DNA of 64,000 bases, taken from the NCBI RefSeq assembly GCF_900167905.1, contig NZ_FUYZ01000009.1:62001-126000 (forward strand), in the 5' to 3' direction. This stretch comes from Soonwooa buanensis. GTDB taxonomy: Bacteria; Bacteroidota; Bacteroidia; Flavobacteriales; Weeksellaceae. This document shows positions 8,004-16,972 of the stretch, in pieces. A model generated the notes under the pieces. The model had not been told where the DNA came from and ran no database searches. It saw nothing but the letters and a program-made list of their open reading frames with translations. A program made the translations under genes and the position numbers. Each line of letters begins with the position of its first letter. The first letter of the stretch is position 1.

Positions 8004-8882
8004 CTATACAAATTTTTCTAAAATAAAATACAAATATACAACAGGCGCACAAATTATGAAACTGTCTAATCTATCTAACACGCCACCATGTCCTGGAATG
8101 ATGTTTCCGCTGTCTTTAACACCAAAAGAACGTTTTAATTGGCTTTCCACCAAATCGCCTAAAGGTGCAAAAACCGACACTAAAAACCCGACCATAATCC
8201 AATTACCACGAAGTTCTGGAAAATATTTTTCAACAAAGAAACCTAGGATCAATGTGAAAAATACACCTCCAGCAAAACCTTCCCAAGTTTTTTTAGGACT
8301 AATAGTTGGTGCCATCTTGTGTTTGCCAAAGAATTTTCCGGTAAAATAAGCGAAACTGTCACTACTCCAAATAAGAATAAACAACATCATCACTTCTAAA
8401 GTAAAAGGCTTGTTAACTGGATCTAATGTGCTAAAACTCGGCAATCCTAATGCAAAACTAAATGGTAAAGCTGTATATATAACGGTAAATATAAATTTAC
8501 CGCTTTCGAAATAAAGTTCTTTCGGAAATTTGAAAAGTGTAATACAAGCAATTAAAATTAAACCTAAAGCAAGTATTTCGGACAAATTAAAATTGAAGAA
8601 AAATCCGTGGTAGAAAAATCGTTTTGAAAATTGATAATAAATAAAAGCTACCAATGGTAAAACCAGCCATTTGTAAATACCGTTATCAAATTTCATAATT
8701 CGGATACATTCCCAAACGCCAACAAGCATAAAGAATGTCATTAATCCGTAAAAAAGATATTGTTGTTTGACAGCAGGAATGATGGGACTAAGCCATGATT
8801 CGCCCAAAGGTGTACAACAAAGTATGATGACTAAACCATAAATTGCTCCCGAAATAAGTCGCTGAATGAGATTTTTATCCAA
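8004..8882 (-). CDS. cdsA: Phosphatidate cytidylyltransferase
   Basis: Multi-pass membrane enzyme of 292 aa that makes CDP-diacylglycerol from phosphatidate and CTP. About seven or eight hydrophobic helices are visible. The family signature is complete: WSSDSFAYFTGKFFGKHKMAP (about 170-190), SPKKTWEGFAGG, GDLVESQLKRSFGVKDSG and the C-terminal IPGHGGVLDRLDS with metal-binding aspartates. It starts 17 bases after the LUD-domain gene and is followed by psd. The order ftsH, LUD gene, cdsA, psd recurs in Flavobacteriia, as far as I recall. Confidence 0.96.
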   Translation of the reverse strand: MDKNLIQRLISGAIYGLVIILCCTPLGESWLSPIIPAVKQQYLFYGLMTFFMLVGVWECIRIMKFDNGIYKWLVLPLVAFIYYQFSKRFFYHGFFFNFNLSEILALGLILIACITLFKFPKELYFESGKFIFTVIYTALPFSFALGLPSFSTLDPVNKPFTLEVMMLFILIWSSDSFAYFTGKFFGKHKMAPTISPKKTWEGFAGGVFFTLILGFFVEKYFPELRGNWIMVGFLVSVFAPLGDLVESQLKRSFGVKDSGNIIPGHGGVLDRLDSFIICAPVVYLYFILEKFV

Positions 8883-8898
8883 AGTTTGAGTTTAAAAA

Positions 8899-9480
8899 TT
8901 AATCTTCCAGCAAAAGTAAGAAAAGTTTTGAACTGTCTTTGTTAGGTGTGTCAAGTTTTGATTGACTTCCGCTAATCGAAGTTAAATTTTTAAGATTACC
9001 AGCACGTTTTACTTTCATCATCGCTTCACCAAGATTGGTTACAATTTGCGAAACATTGGCGATAATAATAATTTTTTCGGGTAATCTAGAAGAATGGTAA
9101 TGCATAATATTGTTATGCGATAACATAACTCTACCATCAAAAGCGATGAGATATTCTGCTGTGATAAAAGCAGCATCATTTTCTTCCTCTAATTGCGAAG
9201 TGTACTTAGTTTTAGTAACATTAAGGAAATCTTGCAATTGCTTATCCCAACAAAAAACAGAAGTAATACCTTCTATTTTGAGAATTTGATTAAGCGTCTG
9301 TAACGCCTCTGCATCATCTCCACAATAGTTAAAATAGCCACCAGAATGCGTAAACAATTGGGCAAATTTGTAGTCCAAATCTGCATCACGCAATTCGTCG
9401 CCCAACTTCGTCACATTAGGATCGTCTTCCTCCTCTTGTTGGTTAAGTATCTTATTTACAATTTTTTTGAATAAACTCAA
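8899..9480 (-). CDS. LUD-domain (LutC-like) protein
   Basis: About 193 aa; the LutC/YkgG fold shows in the segments VTKLGDELRDADLDYKFAQLFTHSGG, AFITAEYLIAFDGRVMLSHNN and KIIIIANVSQIVTNLGEAMMKVK. LUD proteins act in lactate oxidation in some bacteria, but this one has no lutA/lutB partners and sits between ftsH and cdsA, so a different role is likely. No ATG fits the N-terminus. TTG at 9480 gives the family-like start MSLFKKIVNKILN. A further upstream TTG (9504) would lie at or before the transcription start implied by the TATTTTTG box at 9508-9515. Confidence is lower for the start than for the family. Confidence 0.85.
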   Translation of the reverse strand: MSLFKKIVNKILNQQEEEDDPNVTKLGDELRDADLDYKFAQLFTHSGGYFNYCGDDAEALQTLNQILKIEGITSVFCWDKQLQDFLNVTKTKYTSQLEEENDAAFITAEYLIAFDGRVMLSHNNIMHYHSSRLPEKIIIIANVSQIVTNLGEAMMKVKRAGNLKNLTSISGSQSKLDTPNKDSSKLFLLLLED

Positions 9481-9507
9481 TTTCGATGAGAGATTTTGAT
9501 ACAATTA

Positions 9508-9515
9508 CAAAAATA
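9508..9515 (-). promoter_or_regulatory. -7 promoter box before the LUD-cdsA-psd genes
   Basis: TATTTTTG on the minus strand matches TAnnTTTG. It lies between the ftsH terminator and the LUD gene, so LUD-cdsA-psd probably has its own promoter even though it follows ftsH on the same strand. The leader would be about 20 bases to the TTG at 9480. Confidence 0.45.
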
Positions 9516-9560
9516 TAAAATATCTGTAATATTAAAAATTTAAAAATCAAAAATATAGCA

Positions 9561-9604
9561 AAAATCCCGATTACCACACATAAAAGATGAAGAATCAGGA
9601 TTTT
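9561..9604 (-). terminator. Terminator after ftsH
   Basis: AAAATCCCGATT (9561-9572) pairs with AATCAGGATTTT (9593-9604) with one mismatch over a loop of about 20 bases. A and T runs flank the stem. It would at least partly end the rsfS-ftsH transcript. Confidence 0.6.
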
Positions 9605-9633
9605 TTATATTATTTTTTAGAAAATTAACAATA

Positions 9634-11646
9634 TTAATGTTCTAATTTGGGTTCCGCTTGTGGCGTTTCGTTCTGTTGTTCAACATTAGTTGCATCAGTT
9701 GCTGTTGCAGGAAGAACTTCAGCGTTAGAAACTGGCTTCTCCGTCAACTCTGGATCCCAAGCTCTTTTCCCGAAAATCTCTTCAAGATCTTCACGGAAGA
9801 TAACTTCTTTCTCTAATAATTTATTAGCTAAAGCAGTTAATTTGTCTTGATTATCTGTAAGAATTTGGATTGCTCTTTCATACTGACTTTGTACAAATCT
9901 TTGGATTTCGTCATCGATAATCTCCGCAGTTTTCTCAGAATATGGTTTTGAAAACGCATAATCATTTTGACCAGAACTATCATAGTAAGATACGTGACCA
10001 ACTTTCTCGCTCAAACCATAAATGGTAACCATTGCATTAGCTTGTTTGTAAGCTCTTTCTAAGTCATTTTGCGCACCCGTAGAATAATCTCCCAACGCAA
10101 CTTGCTCTGCCGCACGACCACCTAATAAAGAACACATTTCGTCCAACATTTGTTCTGTTGTTGTAATCTGTCTTTCTTCTGGAAGATACCAAGCTGCTCC
10201 CAAAGAACGTCCTCTTGGTACAATCGTAACTTTTAACAAAGGCGCTGCGTGTTCTGTCAACCAAGACACCGTTGCGTGACCAGCTTCGTGGAAAGCAATT
10301 CTTTTCTTTTCAGAAGGTTTAATGGCTTTATTTTTCTTTTCGAGACCGCCGATAATTCTATCAACTGCATCTAAGAAATCTTGTTTAGTAACAACTTCAT
10401 GGCTATTTCTTGCAGCAATTAGTGCAGCTTCGTTACAAAGATTTGCAATATCAGCACCACTAAATCCTGGTGTTTGTTTTGCTAAGAAATCTCTGTCAAC
10501 TTCTGGATCTAATTTAATTTTCTGTAAATGAACATCGAAAATTTGTCTTCTCTCATGAAGTTCTGGAAGGTCAACATAAATTGATCTATCAAAACGTCCA
10601 GCTCTCAACAAAGCTTTATCCAAAATATCAGCACGGTTGGTTGCAGCCATAATGATAACATTAGTATCTGTGCCAAAACCATCCATTTCGGTTAACAACT
10701 GGTTAAGTGTATTTTCGCGCTCATCGTTACCACCGCTAAAATTTTTACCACCTCTTGCTCTACCAATTGCATCAATCTCATCAATGAAAATAATAGCGGG
10801 TGATTTTGCTTTAGCCTGAGCAAATAAGTCACGAACTCTAGATGCCCCAACACCTACAAACATCTCCACAAAGTCTGATCCAGACAAAGAGAAAAACGGT
10901 ACTTTAGCCTCACCAGCAACAGCTTTTGCTAATAAAGTTTTACCAGTACCTGGAGGACCAACTAAAAGAACACCTTTAGGAATTTTACCTCCTAGTTTCG
11001 TATATTTTTCTGAGTTTTTAAGGAAATCGACAACTTCTTGCACCTCTTCTTTTGCGCCTTCTAGACCAGCAACATCTTTAAAGGTTACATTAATTTTTTC
11101 TTTATCATCAAAAAGTTTAGCTCTTGACTTCCCGATAGAGAATATCTGTCCGCCAGGACCGCCGCCACCGCCCATTTTTCTGAATAAGAAAAAGTAGAAC
11201 AATGCCATAATTGCAATCCAGAATAAAGCAGTAAACAACAACTCAGAGAACGGGCTTTTGCTAGTCCCAAATTCCATGGTTGCTTTTTTGTCAGCTGGCG
11301 CTTCCGAGTTGATTTGGTTAAATCTTTCTTGGAAATATCGAAGATCACCATAAGTCAAGGTATAATCTGGACCTGGTTTCATTGCCAACATAGACAATGG
11401 ATTTTCGTCTTTTTTAGCTGCAGATTTTTGTTCTGCTTTAGCAGCTTTGTTAAGAAAAATTTCTGCTTTTGGTGTATCTCTGTACACCATAACTTCTCCA
11501 ACCTTACCAGACTGGACAAGCTTATAGAAGTCATTCTCACCGATATTTTTGGTATTGGAATCTCCTAGAAATCCTGGCACTAAAAACAGCACCATAACCA
11601 AAATAATAATGGGAATAAACCAATTAAAACCTTTATTATTATTCAT
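9634..11646 (-). CDS. ftsH: ATP-dependent zinc metalloprotease FtsH
   Basis: Membrane-bound AAA+ protease of 670 aa that degrades misfolded and regulatory membrane proteins. Transmembrane segments lie at about residues 8-27 and 135-156, with the periplasmic domain between and a Gly-rich linker (159-166) after the second. Walker A is GPPGTGKT (230-237), Walker B IIFIDEID (286-292), the second region of homology covers [20 protein letters not shown], and the zinc site is HEAGH (453-457). The C-terminal tail is Glu/Thr/Ala-rich. The gene follows rsfS by 34 bases in the same direction. All catalytic motifs are intact. Confidence 0.98.
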   Translation of the reverse strand: MNNNKGFNWFIPIIILVMVLFLVPGFLGDSNTKNIGENDFYKLVQSGKVGEVMVYRDTPKAEIFLNKAAKAEQKSAAKKDENPLSMLAMKPGPDYTLTYGDLRYFQERFNQINSEAPADKKATMEFGTSKSPFSELLFTALFWIAIMALFYFFLFRKMGGGGGPGGQIFSIGKSRAKLFDDKEKINVTFKDVAGLEGAKEEVQEVVDFLKNSEKYTKLGGKIPKGVLLVGPPGTGKTLLAKAVAGEAKVPFFSLSGSDFVEMFVGVGASRVRDLFAQAKAKSPAIIFIDEIDAIGRARGGKNFSGGNDERENTLNQLLTEMDGFGTDTNVIIMAATNRADILDKALLRAGRFDRSIYVDLPELHERRQIFDVHLQKIKLDPEVDRDFLAKQTPGFSGADIANLCNEAALIAARNSHEVVTKQDFLDAVDRIIGGLEKKNKAIKPSEKKRIAFHEAGHATVSWLTEHAAPLLKVTIVPRGRSLGAAWYLPEERQITTTEQMLDEMCSLLGGRAAEQVALGDYSTGAQNDLERAYKQANAMVTIYGLSEKVGHVSYYDSSGQNDYAFSKPYSEKTAEIIDDEIQRFVQSQYERAIQILTDNQDKLTALANKLLEKEVIFREDLEEIFGKRAWDPELTEKPVSNAEVLPATATDATNVEQQNETPQAEPKLEH

Positions 11647-11680
11647 TATTTTTTACTTTGAAATATTTGGAAATAATATC

Positions 11681-12058
11681 TTAGAAGTTGGGCTGTGCAT
11701 CTTCGATGCGTGTTACTTTTGCATCACCCCAAAGCGTCTCGATATCATAGTATTCTCTAACTTGTTTTTGGAAAACATGGACAACAACCGATACATAATC
11801 TAACAACACCCACATTGCATTTTCGTTACCTTCTACATGCCATGGACGATCTTTAAGCTCGTTTCTCACTTTCTTTTCGATATTACCAGCGATAGACGAT
11901 ACTTGTGTATTAGAATTACCACTACAGATGATAAACGTCTCTGCAACTGCATTTTCAATATTCGAAAGATCAAAAACTAAAACGTCCTCACCTTTTGTAT
12001 CTTGTATTGCTTCTATTATTTTCTCTACTAATAGTTGTTTTTCTGTATTTTTACTCAT
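11681..12058 (-). CDS. rsfS: Ribosome silencing factor RsfS
   Basis: Protein of 125 aa of the RsfS/Iojap/DUF143 family, which binds ribosomal protein uL14 and blocks subunit joining when nutrients are scarce. The family signature is clear: DVLVFDLSNIENAVAETFIICSGNSNTQVSSIA, followed by RPWHVEGNENAMWVLLDYVSVVVHVFQKQVREYYDIETLWGDA. It is the first gene of the rsfS-ftsH transcript and diverges from birA, a neighbourhood I recall as conserved in Flavobacteriia. A TAAATTTG box at 12077-12084 is a plausible -7 element. Confidence 0.96.
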   Translation of the reverse strand: MSKNTEKQLLVEKIIEAIQDTKGEDVLVFDLSNIENAVAETFIICSGNSNTQVSSIAGNIEKKVRNELKDRPWHVEGNENAMWVLLDYVSVVVHVFQKQVREYYDIETLWGDAKVTRIEDAQPNF

Positions 12059-12076
12059 TCAAAAATTATATATCTG

Positions 12077-12123
12077 CAAATTTATTGATTTTAATCTATT
12101 TAAGCTTTGTCTTCTTAGCTTTG
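12077..12123. promoter_or_regulatory. Divergent promoter region rsfS / birA
   Basis: Two TAnnTTTG boxes face away from each other: TAAATTTG on the minus strand (12077-12084) before rsfS and TAGCTTTG on the plus strand (12116-12123) before birA. Neither has a convincing -33 TTG at ideal distance. Confidence 0.4.
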
Positions 12124-12144
12124 GATGTCTTAAAGTTTTCTTAA

Positions 12145-12858
12145 ATGACCGATCTAATTTACAAATCTGAAGTAACTTCTACAAACGAAGAAATTCTTGA
12201 CCTGCTAATTAACACTCCAGAACACTTGGCGCTGTACAGTTTTAACCAAACTAAAGGCCGCGGACAATATGGAAATGTATGGAATATCCAAATTGACAAA
12301 AACCTCGCCTACACCTTTGCTATAAAAACGAAGAACATAAATCTTGACGATGTCAGCTTCAATTATCGTACCGCGCTTATTACACGTGATTTTATAGCCA
12401 AAATGACCAAAAGTGCTGTCAATATCAAATGGCCAAATGATTTAATTTTAAACCAAAAAAAAATCTGTGGCATCTTAATCGAAAAGAAAAAAGTTGACCA
12501 CGAAAGTTATTTCATTATTGGGATTGGCATTAATATTTTGCAAGAAAACTACGACAATCTTCCAAAGGCAGGTTCTATTTTAACAACTACTGGTCAAGCT
12601 TTCGATATAAAAAACTTTGCTGAAGCTTTTCATTATTATTTTAAAAGTGAAATTTCAAAAACAATTTATGACGTGGAAATTCTAAATAATTTCAACAGTC
12701 ATTTATTTAGAAAAAATGAAATTTCGGTGTTTGTAAAAGATGACATAAGACAAAATGGCATAATAAAACACGCCGATGCTGACGGTTATCTTTGGATTGA
12801 TTTTGAAAAGGATGGTCTACAACGTGTTTTTCATAAACAAGTCGAGTTACTTTATTGA
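12145..12858 (+). CDS. birA: Biotin--[acetyl-CoA-carboxylase] ligase (BirA catalytic type)
   Basis: At 237 aa this is the short, catalytic-only form without the N-terminal DNA-binding domain found in E. coli BirA, so it should attach biotin but not act as a repressor. The nucleotide/biotin motif GRGQYGNVW (residues 38-46) follows the STN substrate motif near residues 12-14. KWPNDLILNQKKICGILIE and a C-terminal SH3-like region (KHADADGYLWIDF) are also present. It diverges from rsfS, and its stop overlaps the convergent lptG stop by 7 bases. Confidence 0.93.
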   Translation: MTDLIYKSEVTSTNEEILDLLINTPEHLALYSFNQTKGRGQYGNVWNIQIDKNLAYTFAIKTKNINLDDVSFNYRTALITRDFIAKMTKSAVNIKWPNDLILNQKKICGILIEKKKVDHESYFIIGIGINILQENYDNLPKAGSILTTTGQAFDIKNFAEAFHYYFKSEISKTIYDVEILNNFNSHLFRKNEISVFVKDDIRQNGIIKHADADGYLWIDFEKDGLQRVFHKQVELLY

Positions 12859-13946
12859 TTAGCGCGCTTCCAATAAAGATAAAATGCGATTGGCCCAAAT
12901 ATTAAATTCGGAAGCCACATTGCAAGAAGCGGTGACATACTTTTGTTCTCGGAAACCACGCTTAAAGCTTGGAAAGAAAACACAAACACGAAAGCCAACG
13001 CAATACCAATGGCAAGGTTAATCCCAAGTCCACCACGCTTTTTTTGTGATGACAACGACAAAGCCAAAAATGTCAAAATTATAATAGAAACTGGCATCGA
13101 CGTACGCTGATGCAATTCATTATAAAAGGTATTAACATTACTATTTCCCTTTATTTTTTCACGCTCGATAAGTTTGATGAGATCAGGCGTTATTTTATTC
13201 TGACCAACTAATTTGTCAGGAAAAAGTTCTTCTGGCGGCAACCCAAAATCTTGCTTTTTTTGATCACCGTTTGCTAACTTTTCGGAGTCGTCTTTTTGAG
13301 GCCAACGCTCCATATAACTTGTTAGCAAAAAGGATTTTGATTTAGCATCCCAAGTAACATCATTCGCGATAATCTGATAAATTAACTTTTTATCCTTGTC
13401 AAATTTTTGATAAAGATAACCAAAACCTTTCTTCTGTTCGCGATTATAATTGTTTATAAAAATATACTCGAAAGGGTTAAGATTGGTCGCAATTGTGGTA
13501 TTCCCCAACAACTCGTCTTTGTTAACTTGGTTGTAAGTATAAGGTTCTAATTTATTCTTTTTAATATTCGCCCAAGGCAAAATAAAATGATTGGTCGCTA
13601 AGGCAAACCCGGCAATAATTAAAGATGCAATTAAATAAGGTTTTGCAAAACGATGAAAACTTGCACCGCTACTGATAATTGCTACAATTTCGGTATTATT
13701 AGCCAATCTCGACGTAAAGAAAATTACCGAAATAAAAACCAAAATCGACATAAAGGTGATAATCAAATTCAGGATCCAAAACGGATAGAAATTCACCAAG
13801 AAATAAGTTACCGAAAAACCGTTATTTTCGATACGTGGTGTTTTACTCTGAACATCGATGATTAATACAATTATCGACAAAAGCGCCAACATAAAAAAGA
13901 GGGTGCCAAGATATTTTTTGATAATATATGCGTCGATAATTTTCAT
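12852..13946 (-). CDS. LptF/LptG-type lipopolysaccharide export permease
   Basis: Protein of 364 aa with the YjgP/YjgQ permease architecture: three N-terminal membrane helices (about 10-35, 50-80 and 95-120), a large periplasmic beta-jellyroll-like domain (about 130-275), and three C-terminal helices. The opening MKIIDAYIIKKYLGTLFFMLALL is family-typical. LptF and LptG pair with the LptB ATPase to extract LPS. One of the two is elsewhere, and the sequence does not tell me with certainty which this is. It is the last gene of the operon after tgt and overlaps birA tail to tail by 7 bases. Confidence 0.9.
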   Translation of the reverse strand: MKIIDAYIIKKYLGTLFFMLALLSIIVLIIDVQSKTPRIENNGFSVTYFLVNFYPFWILNLIITFMSILVFISVIFFTSRLANNTEIVAIISSGASFHRFAKPYLIASLIIAGFALATNHFILPWANIKKNKLEPYTYNQVNKDELLGNTTIATNLNPFEYIFINNYNREQKKGFGYLYQKFDKDKKLIYQIIANDVTWDAKSKSFLLTSYMERWPQKDDSEKLANGDQKKQDFGLPPEELFPDKLVGQNKITPDLIKLIEREKIKGNSNVNTFYNELHQRTSMPVSIIILTFLALSLSSQKKRGGLGINLAIGIALAFVFVFSFQALSVVSENKSMSPLLAMWLPNLIFGPIAFYLYWKRANQ

Positions 13947-13961
13947 AAAACCTACGAAGAA

Positions 13962-15095
13962 TTATAGTCTTTGTTTAAGTTGAGGAATAATAGAATCTTT
14001 CCATTCGTAAAAATCGCCAGCAACAATATGCTCTCTCGCAACTTTCACCAAATCTAGATAAAACGCCAAATTATGAATAGATGCAATTTGTTTTGCTAAA
14101 TATTCTTTCGCAACAAATAAGTGACGAACATAGGCTTTGCTATAATCGCGATCCACAAAACTTGTCCCAAACTCATCCAAAGCCGAGAAATCGTTTTTCC
14201 ACTTTTCGTTTTTCATATTGATAACACCTTGCCAAGTAAACAACATCGCGTTACGCGCATTTCTTGTCGGCATCACACAATCCATCATATCAACGCCAAG
14301 TCCGATGCTTTCTAGGATATTCCAAGGTGTACCAACGCCCATCAAATAACGCGGTTTATCTTTTGGAAGAATATCAGTTACCTCATTGGTAATTCTGTAC
14401 ATTTCCTCTTCAGGTTCACCAACAGAAAGACCACCAATCGCATTACCTTCGGCGCCAGCTTCAGAAATAACTTCTGCAGAAATTTTTCTTAAATCCGAGT
14501 ACGTCGAACCTTGTACAATCGGAAACAAACGTTGCTTGTGCCCGTAAAGTTCTTCATTTTCTTTAGTCCAATCCACACATCTTTTTAACCAACGATGTGT
14601 TAACTCCATAGACAATTTTGCTTGATTATATTCGCACGGATAAGGCGTACACTCATCAAAAGCCATAAAAATATCTGCACCAATTTGACGTTGGATTTCC
14701 ATTGATTTTTCAGGAGAAATAAAATGATAACTTCCGTCGATATGCGATTTAAACTTAACACCTTCTTCCGTCATTTTGCGACTTTTAGAAAGTGAAAAAA
14801 CCTGATAACCACCGCTATCTGTTAAGATTGGACGATCCCAATTCATAAACTTATGAAGACCTCCTGCTTGTTGCATAATATCCATCCCTGGACGCAACAT
14901 CAAGTGGTAAGTATTCCCTAAAATAATTTGCGCGTTGATATCGTCTTTCAACTCGCGTTGGTGCACAGTTTTAACACTTGCAACGGTACCAACCGGCATA
15001 AAAATTGGCGTCTGAATATCGCCATGATCTGTATGTAAAACCCCAGCTCTAGCTTTGCTTTGGGATGTTTTTTCAATTTCAAAAAACTTCGACAT
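13962..15095 (-). CDS. tgt: Queuine tRNA-ribosyltransferase
   Basis: At 377 aa the enzyme that swaps guanine-34 for preQ1 in tRNAs with GUN anticodons. Visible motifs include LTDSGGYQVFSL (substrate-binding Asp near residue 91), GGLSVGEP, YLMGVGTP and VDMMDCVMPTRNARNA with the nucleophile Asp. The usual CxCxxC zinc site that follows is absent: where E. coli Tgt has CDCYTC before the NYSRAY segment, this protein has a cysteine-free stretch (ALDEFGTSFVDRDYSKAY), although the later His of SIHNLAFYL remains. The preQ1 precursor enzyme QueE is encoded at 34160 in the same window. The gene lies between DUF4296 and lptG. Confidence 0.97.
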   Translation of the reverse strand: MSKFFEIEKTSQSKARAGVLHTDHGDIQTPIFMPVGTVASVKTVHQRELKDDINAQIILGNTYHLMLRPGMDIMQQAGGLHKFMNWDRPILTDSGGYQVFSLSKSRKMTEEGVKFKSHIDGSYHFISPEKSMEIQRQIGADIFMAFDECTPYPCEYNQAKLSMELTHRWLKRCVDWTKENEELYGHKQRLFPIVQGSTYSDLRKISAEVISEAGAEGNAIGGLSVGEPEEEMYRITNEVTDILPKDKPRYLMGVGTPWNILESIGLGVDMMDCVMPTRNARNAMLFTWQGVINMKNEKWKNDFSALDEFGTSFVDRDYSKAYVRHLFVAKEYLAKQIASIHNLAFYLDLVKVAREHIVAGDFYEWKDSIIPQLKQRL

Positions 15096-15105
15096 TATAT
15101 TTCTT

Positions 15106-15468
15106 CTAGTTCGTCTTTTCTGGTGGCAAGTTAGCTTGCTCTTTCTTTTTGATATAGTCTTCGAGTTTTGGTTCTTTTTTAAATAAATACTCTTTCGACT
15201 GTTCTACAATAGCGTCCAATTGATCTGTTGCTACATAATAGGTATAACTTTCACTAAAATCTTTAGACGTTATTTTATATTTTTTGAGAAGAAACTTAGT
15301 TGCGCCTTCTCTATTATCTTTTTGGTTGAAAATATAGCTTTGATCATTGATTGCAAAATCTGCCATAATCTCTGCCATTTGATCTTCAGGAATTAAGTTT
15401 TTGGGCTTATCCACTAATTTGGAGCAAGCCATCAAAACAAATAATATTAAAAAAGACCATTTTTTCAT
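15106..15468 (-). CDS. DUF4296 lipoprotein
   Basis: A small lipoprotein of 120 aa: signal peptide with lipobox (LILFVLMACSK, Cys near residue 15), then a helical domain with the family-typical PKNLIPEDQMAEIMADFAINDQSY and a Lys/Glu-rich C-terminus. DUF4296 proteins are conserved in Bacteroidota with unknown function. The gene lies 4 bases after the glycosyltransferase and 10 bases before tgt, so it is co-transcribed with both. Confidence 0.88.
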   Translation of the reverse strand: MKKWSFLILFVLMACSKLVDKPKNLIPEDQMAEIMADFAINDQSYIFNQKDNREGATKFLLKKYKITSKDFSESYTYYVATDQLDAIVEQSKEYLFKKEPKLEDYIKKKEQANLPPEKTN

Positions 15469-15472
15469 AAGT

Positions 15473-16189
15473 CTATAACTTACCGAAAATACTTTTTAGT
15501 TTTAAATCCAAAACACCAAACACCGCTTCTTTGATGATGCCGCCATTCATTTTGCTTTCGCCTTCTGTTCTGTCCGTAAAAATAATTGGAACTTCTTTTA
15601 TTTTGTATCCTTTTTTAAAAGCTCGGAATTTCATTTCAACTTGAAATCCATAACCTTTAAGTTTTACATTATCAAGTCCAATACCTTCCAAAACTTTTCT
15701 CGAAAAACATACAAAACCCGCCGTTGTATCGTGCACAGGAATTCCTAAAATAAAACGTACATACTTCGACGCAAAATACGACAACAACACTCTAGACATC
15801 GGCCAGTTAACAACATTAACGCCTTTACTATAACGCGAACCAATTGTCATATCGGCATCCAAACAAGCTTCATATAATTTGGGAAGATCGTTTGGATTAT
15901 GCGAAAAATCGGCATCCATTTCAAAGATATAATCGTAGCCATTATCTAATGCCCAACGAAATCCATGAATATAGGCTTTCCCAAGTCCATCTTTAATATT
16001 TCTGATTGTAAGATGAAGTTTTTCGGGATATTGTCCTTGTAAAGATTTAACAATATCCGCCGTGCCATCTGGTGAAGAATCGTCGACTACCAAAACCTCA
16101 AAACCTCCGTCCAATGCCATAACAGCAGCGATAATTCGTGCTATATTTTCCTTCTCGTTATAAGTTGGTATAATGACCAGTTTCTTCAT
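15473..16189 (-). CDS. Polyprenol monophosphomannose synthase-like glycosyltransferase (GT2)
   Basis: A GT-A family 2 transferase of 238 aa: PTYNEKENIARII near the N-terminus, DDSSPDGTADIV for nucleotide-sugar binding, and the EMDADFSHNP metal/donor motif around residues 90-100. It resembles dolichol-phosphate mannose synthase in length and motifs, including TTAGFVCFSRKVLEGI and the C-terminal FTDRTEGESKMNGGI. It likely moves a sugar from a nucleotide donor to a polyprenyl phosphate at the inner membrane; the sugar is not certain. It is the first gene of the operon with DUF4296, tgt and lptG. A TATCTTTG box lies at 16207-16214. Confidence 0.9.
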   Translation of the reverse strand: MKKLVIIPTYNEKENIARIIAAVMALDGGFEVLVVDDSSPDGTADIVKSLQGQYPEKLHLTIRNIKDGLGKAYIHGFRWALDNGYDYIFEMDADFSHNPNDLPKLYEACLDADMTIGSRYSKGVNVVNWPMSRVLLSYFASKYVRFILGIPVHDTTAGFVCFSRKVLEGIGLDNVKLKGYGFQVEMKFRAFKKGYKIKEVPIIFTDRTEGESKMNGGIIKEAVFGVLDLKLKSIFGKL

Positions 16190-16206
16190 TAAAAAAAATC
16201 AATGTG

Positions 16207-16293
16207 CAAAGATAGTATTTTCGAAGCATACAATAATCTCACCAATCAAAATTCGACAATCGATATTTGGCTTTAATTATTTCCGTATTTTTG
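16207..16293. promoter_or_regulatory. Divergent promoters: glycosyltransferase operon (-) and DUF4271-hemD (+)
   Basis: The minus strand has TATCTTTG (16207-16214) with a TTG 16 bases upstream. The plus strand has TTTG (16266-16269), a 16-base spacer and TATTTTTG (16286-16293). Both fit the Bacteroidota pattern, slightly tight in spacing. The plus-strand promoter leaves a leader of only a few bases before the GTG at 16307. Confidence 0.5.
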
Positions 16294-16306
16294 CAAAAAT
16301 TTTGAA

Positions 16307-16948
16307 GTGGTAAGACTTTACGAACAACATGATTGGGTAATTTTTTGCATCTTGGGTTGTATTTTCATCTTCATTTTTAGTTTTATTTTTCTTCATCGCG
16401 ATGCTTCCATCAAAGAATTTTTACTACTAAAAAAAGACGAGAGCAGCAACGTTGTATTGTCATGGATATTGACGTCCATTGTATTTTGTGTGATGTCAAC
16501 GGTAGCTTTTTCGCAATTTGTACCTGTTGTTCCAAAATTTATTTCAGATTTACAAATCGGTGGATTTGCTCTCAACAAATTTGGTTTTGTCTTCATTAGT
16601 ATTGTTTTATTTTTTTTAATTAAAACAATAATGACCTACTTTTTCTTCACAAGTTTGGGTTATAACAAACTACTAATTAACCTTTATATACTGGCAAACA
16701 AGTACTATTTTTTGAGTAGTATTTTGTTAATTATCGCATCTTTTACTTTTTTCTATTTCCCAATAGATGAGTTAAAATACCTTTACATTGCGATGATTTC
16801 GGTATTATTTTTATTTATTTTAAAACTATTTCTTTATTGGTTTAACAAACCTCAAACAATGCCAAACGAATGGTATTATAAAATTTTGTATATTTGCACC
16901 CTCCAAATAGCACCCTTGTTTGTGCTTTGGAAATTTCTTTTTAGCTAA
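16307..16948 (+). CDS. DUF4271 integral membrane protein
   Basis: Protein of 213 aa with about five or six membrane helices and very little soluble sequence (for example WVIFCILGCIFIFIFSFIF, then IVLFFLIKTIMTYFFFTSLGY). This pattern and the linkage to hemD identify it as the DUF4271 family of Bacteroidota, function unknown. There is no ATG at the N-terminus. The start is GTG at 16307, supported by the family-typical N-terminal 'RLYEQHDWVIF' and the promoter just upstream. It is separated from hemD by 24 bases. Confidence 0.85.
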   Translation: MVRLYEQHDWVIFCILGCIFIFIFSFIFLHRDASIKEFLLLKKDESSNVVLSWILTSIVFCVMSTVAFSQFVPVVPKFISDLQIGGFALNKFGFVFISIVLFFLIKTIMTYFFFTSLGYNKLLINLYILANKYYFLSSILLIIASFTFFYFPIDELKYLYIAMISVLFLFILKLFLYWFNKPQTMPNEWYYKILYICTLQIAPLFVLWKFLFS

Positions 16949-16972
16949 TTTATAAAAGACACTCAAAAACAC

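Noticed and set aside
10064-10264. Open frames within ftsH on both strands
   Set aside because: They lie fully inside the conserved ftsH coding sequence and show no family features.
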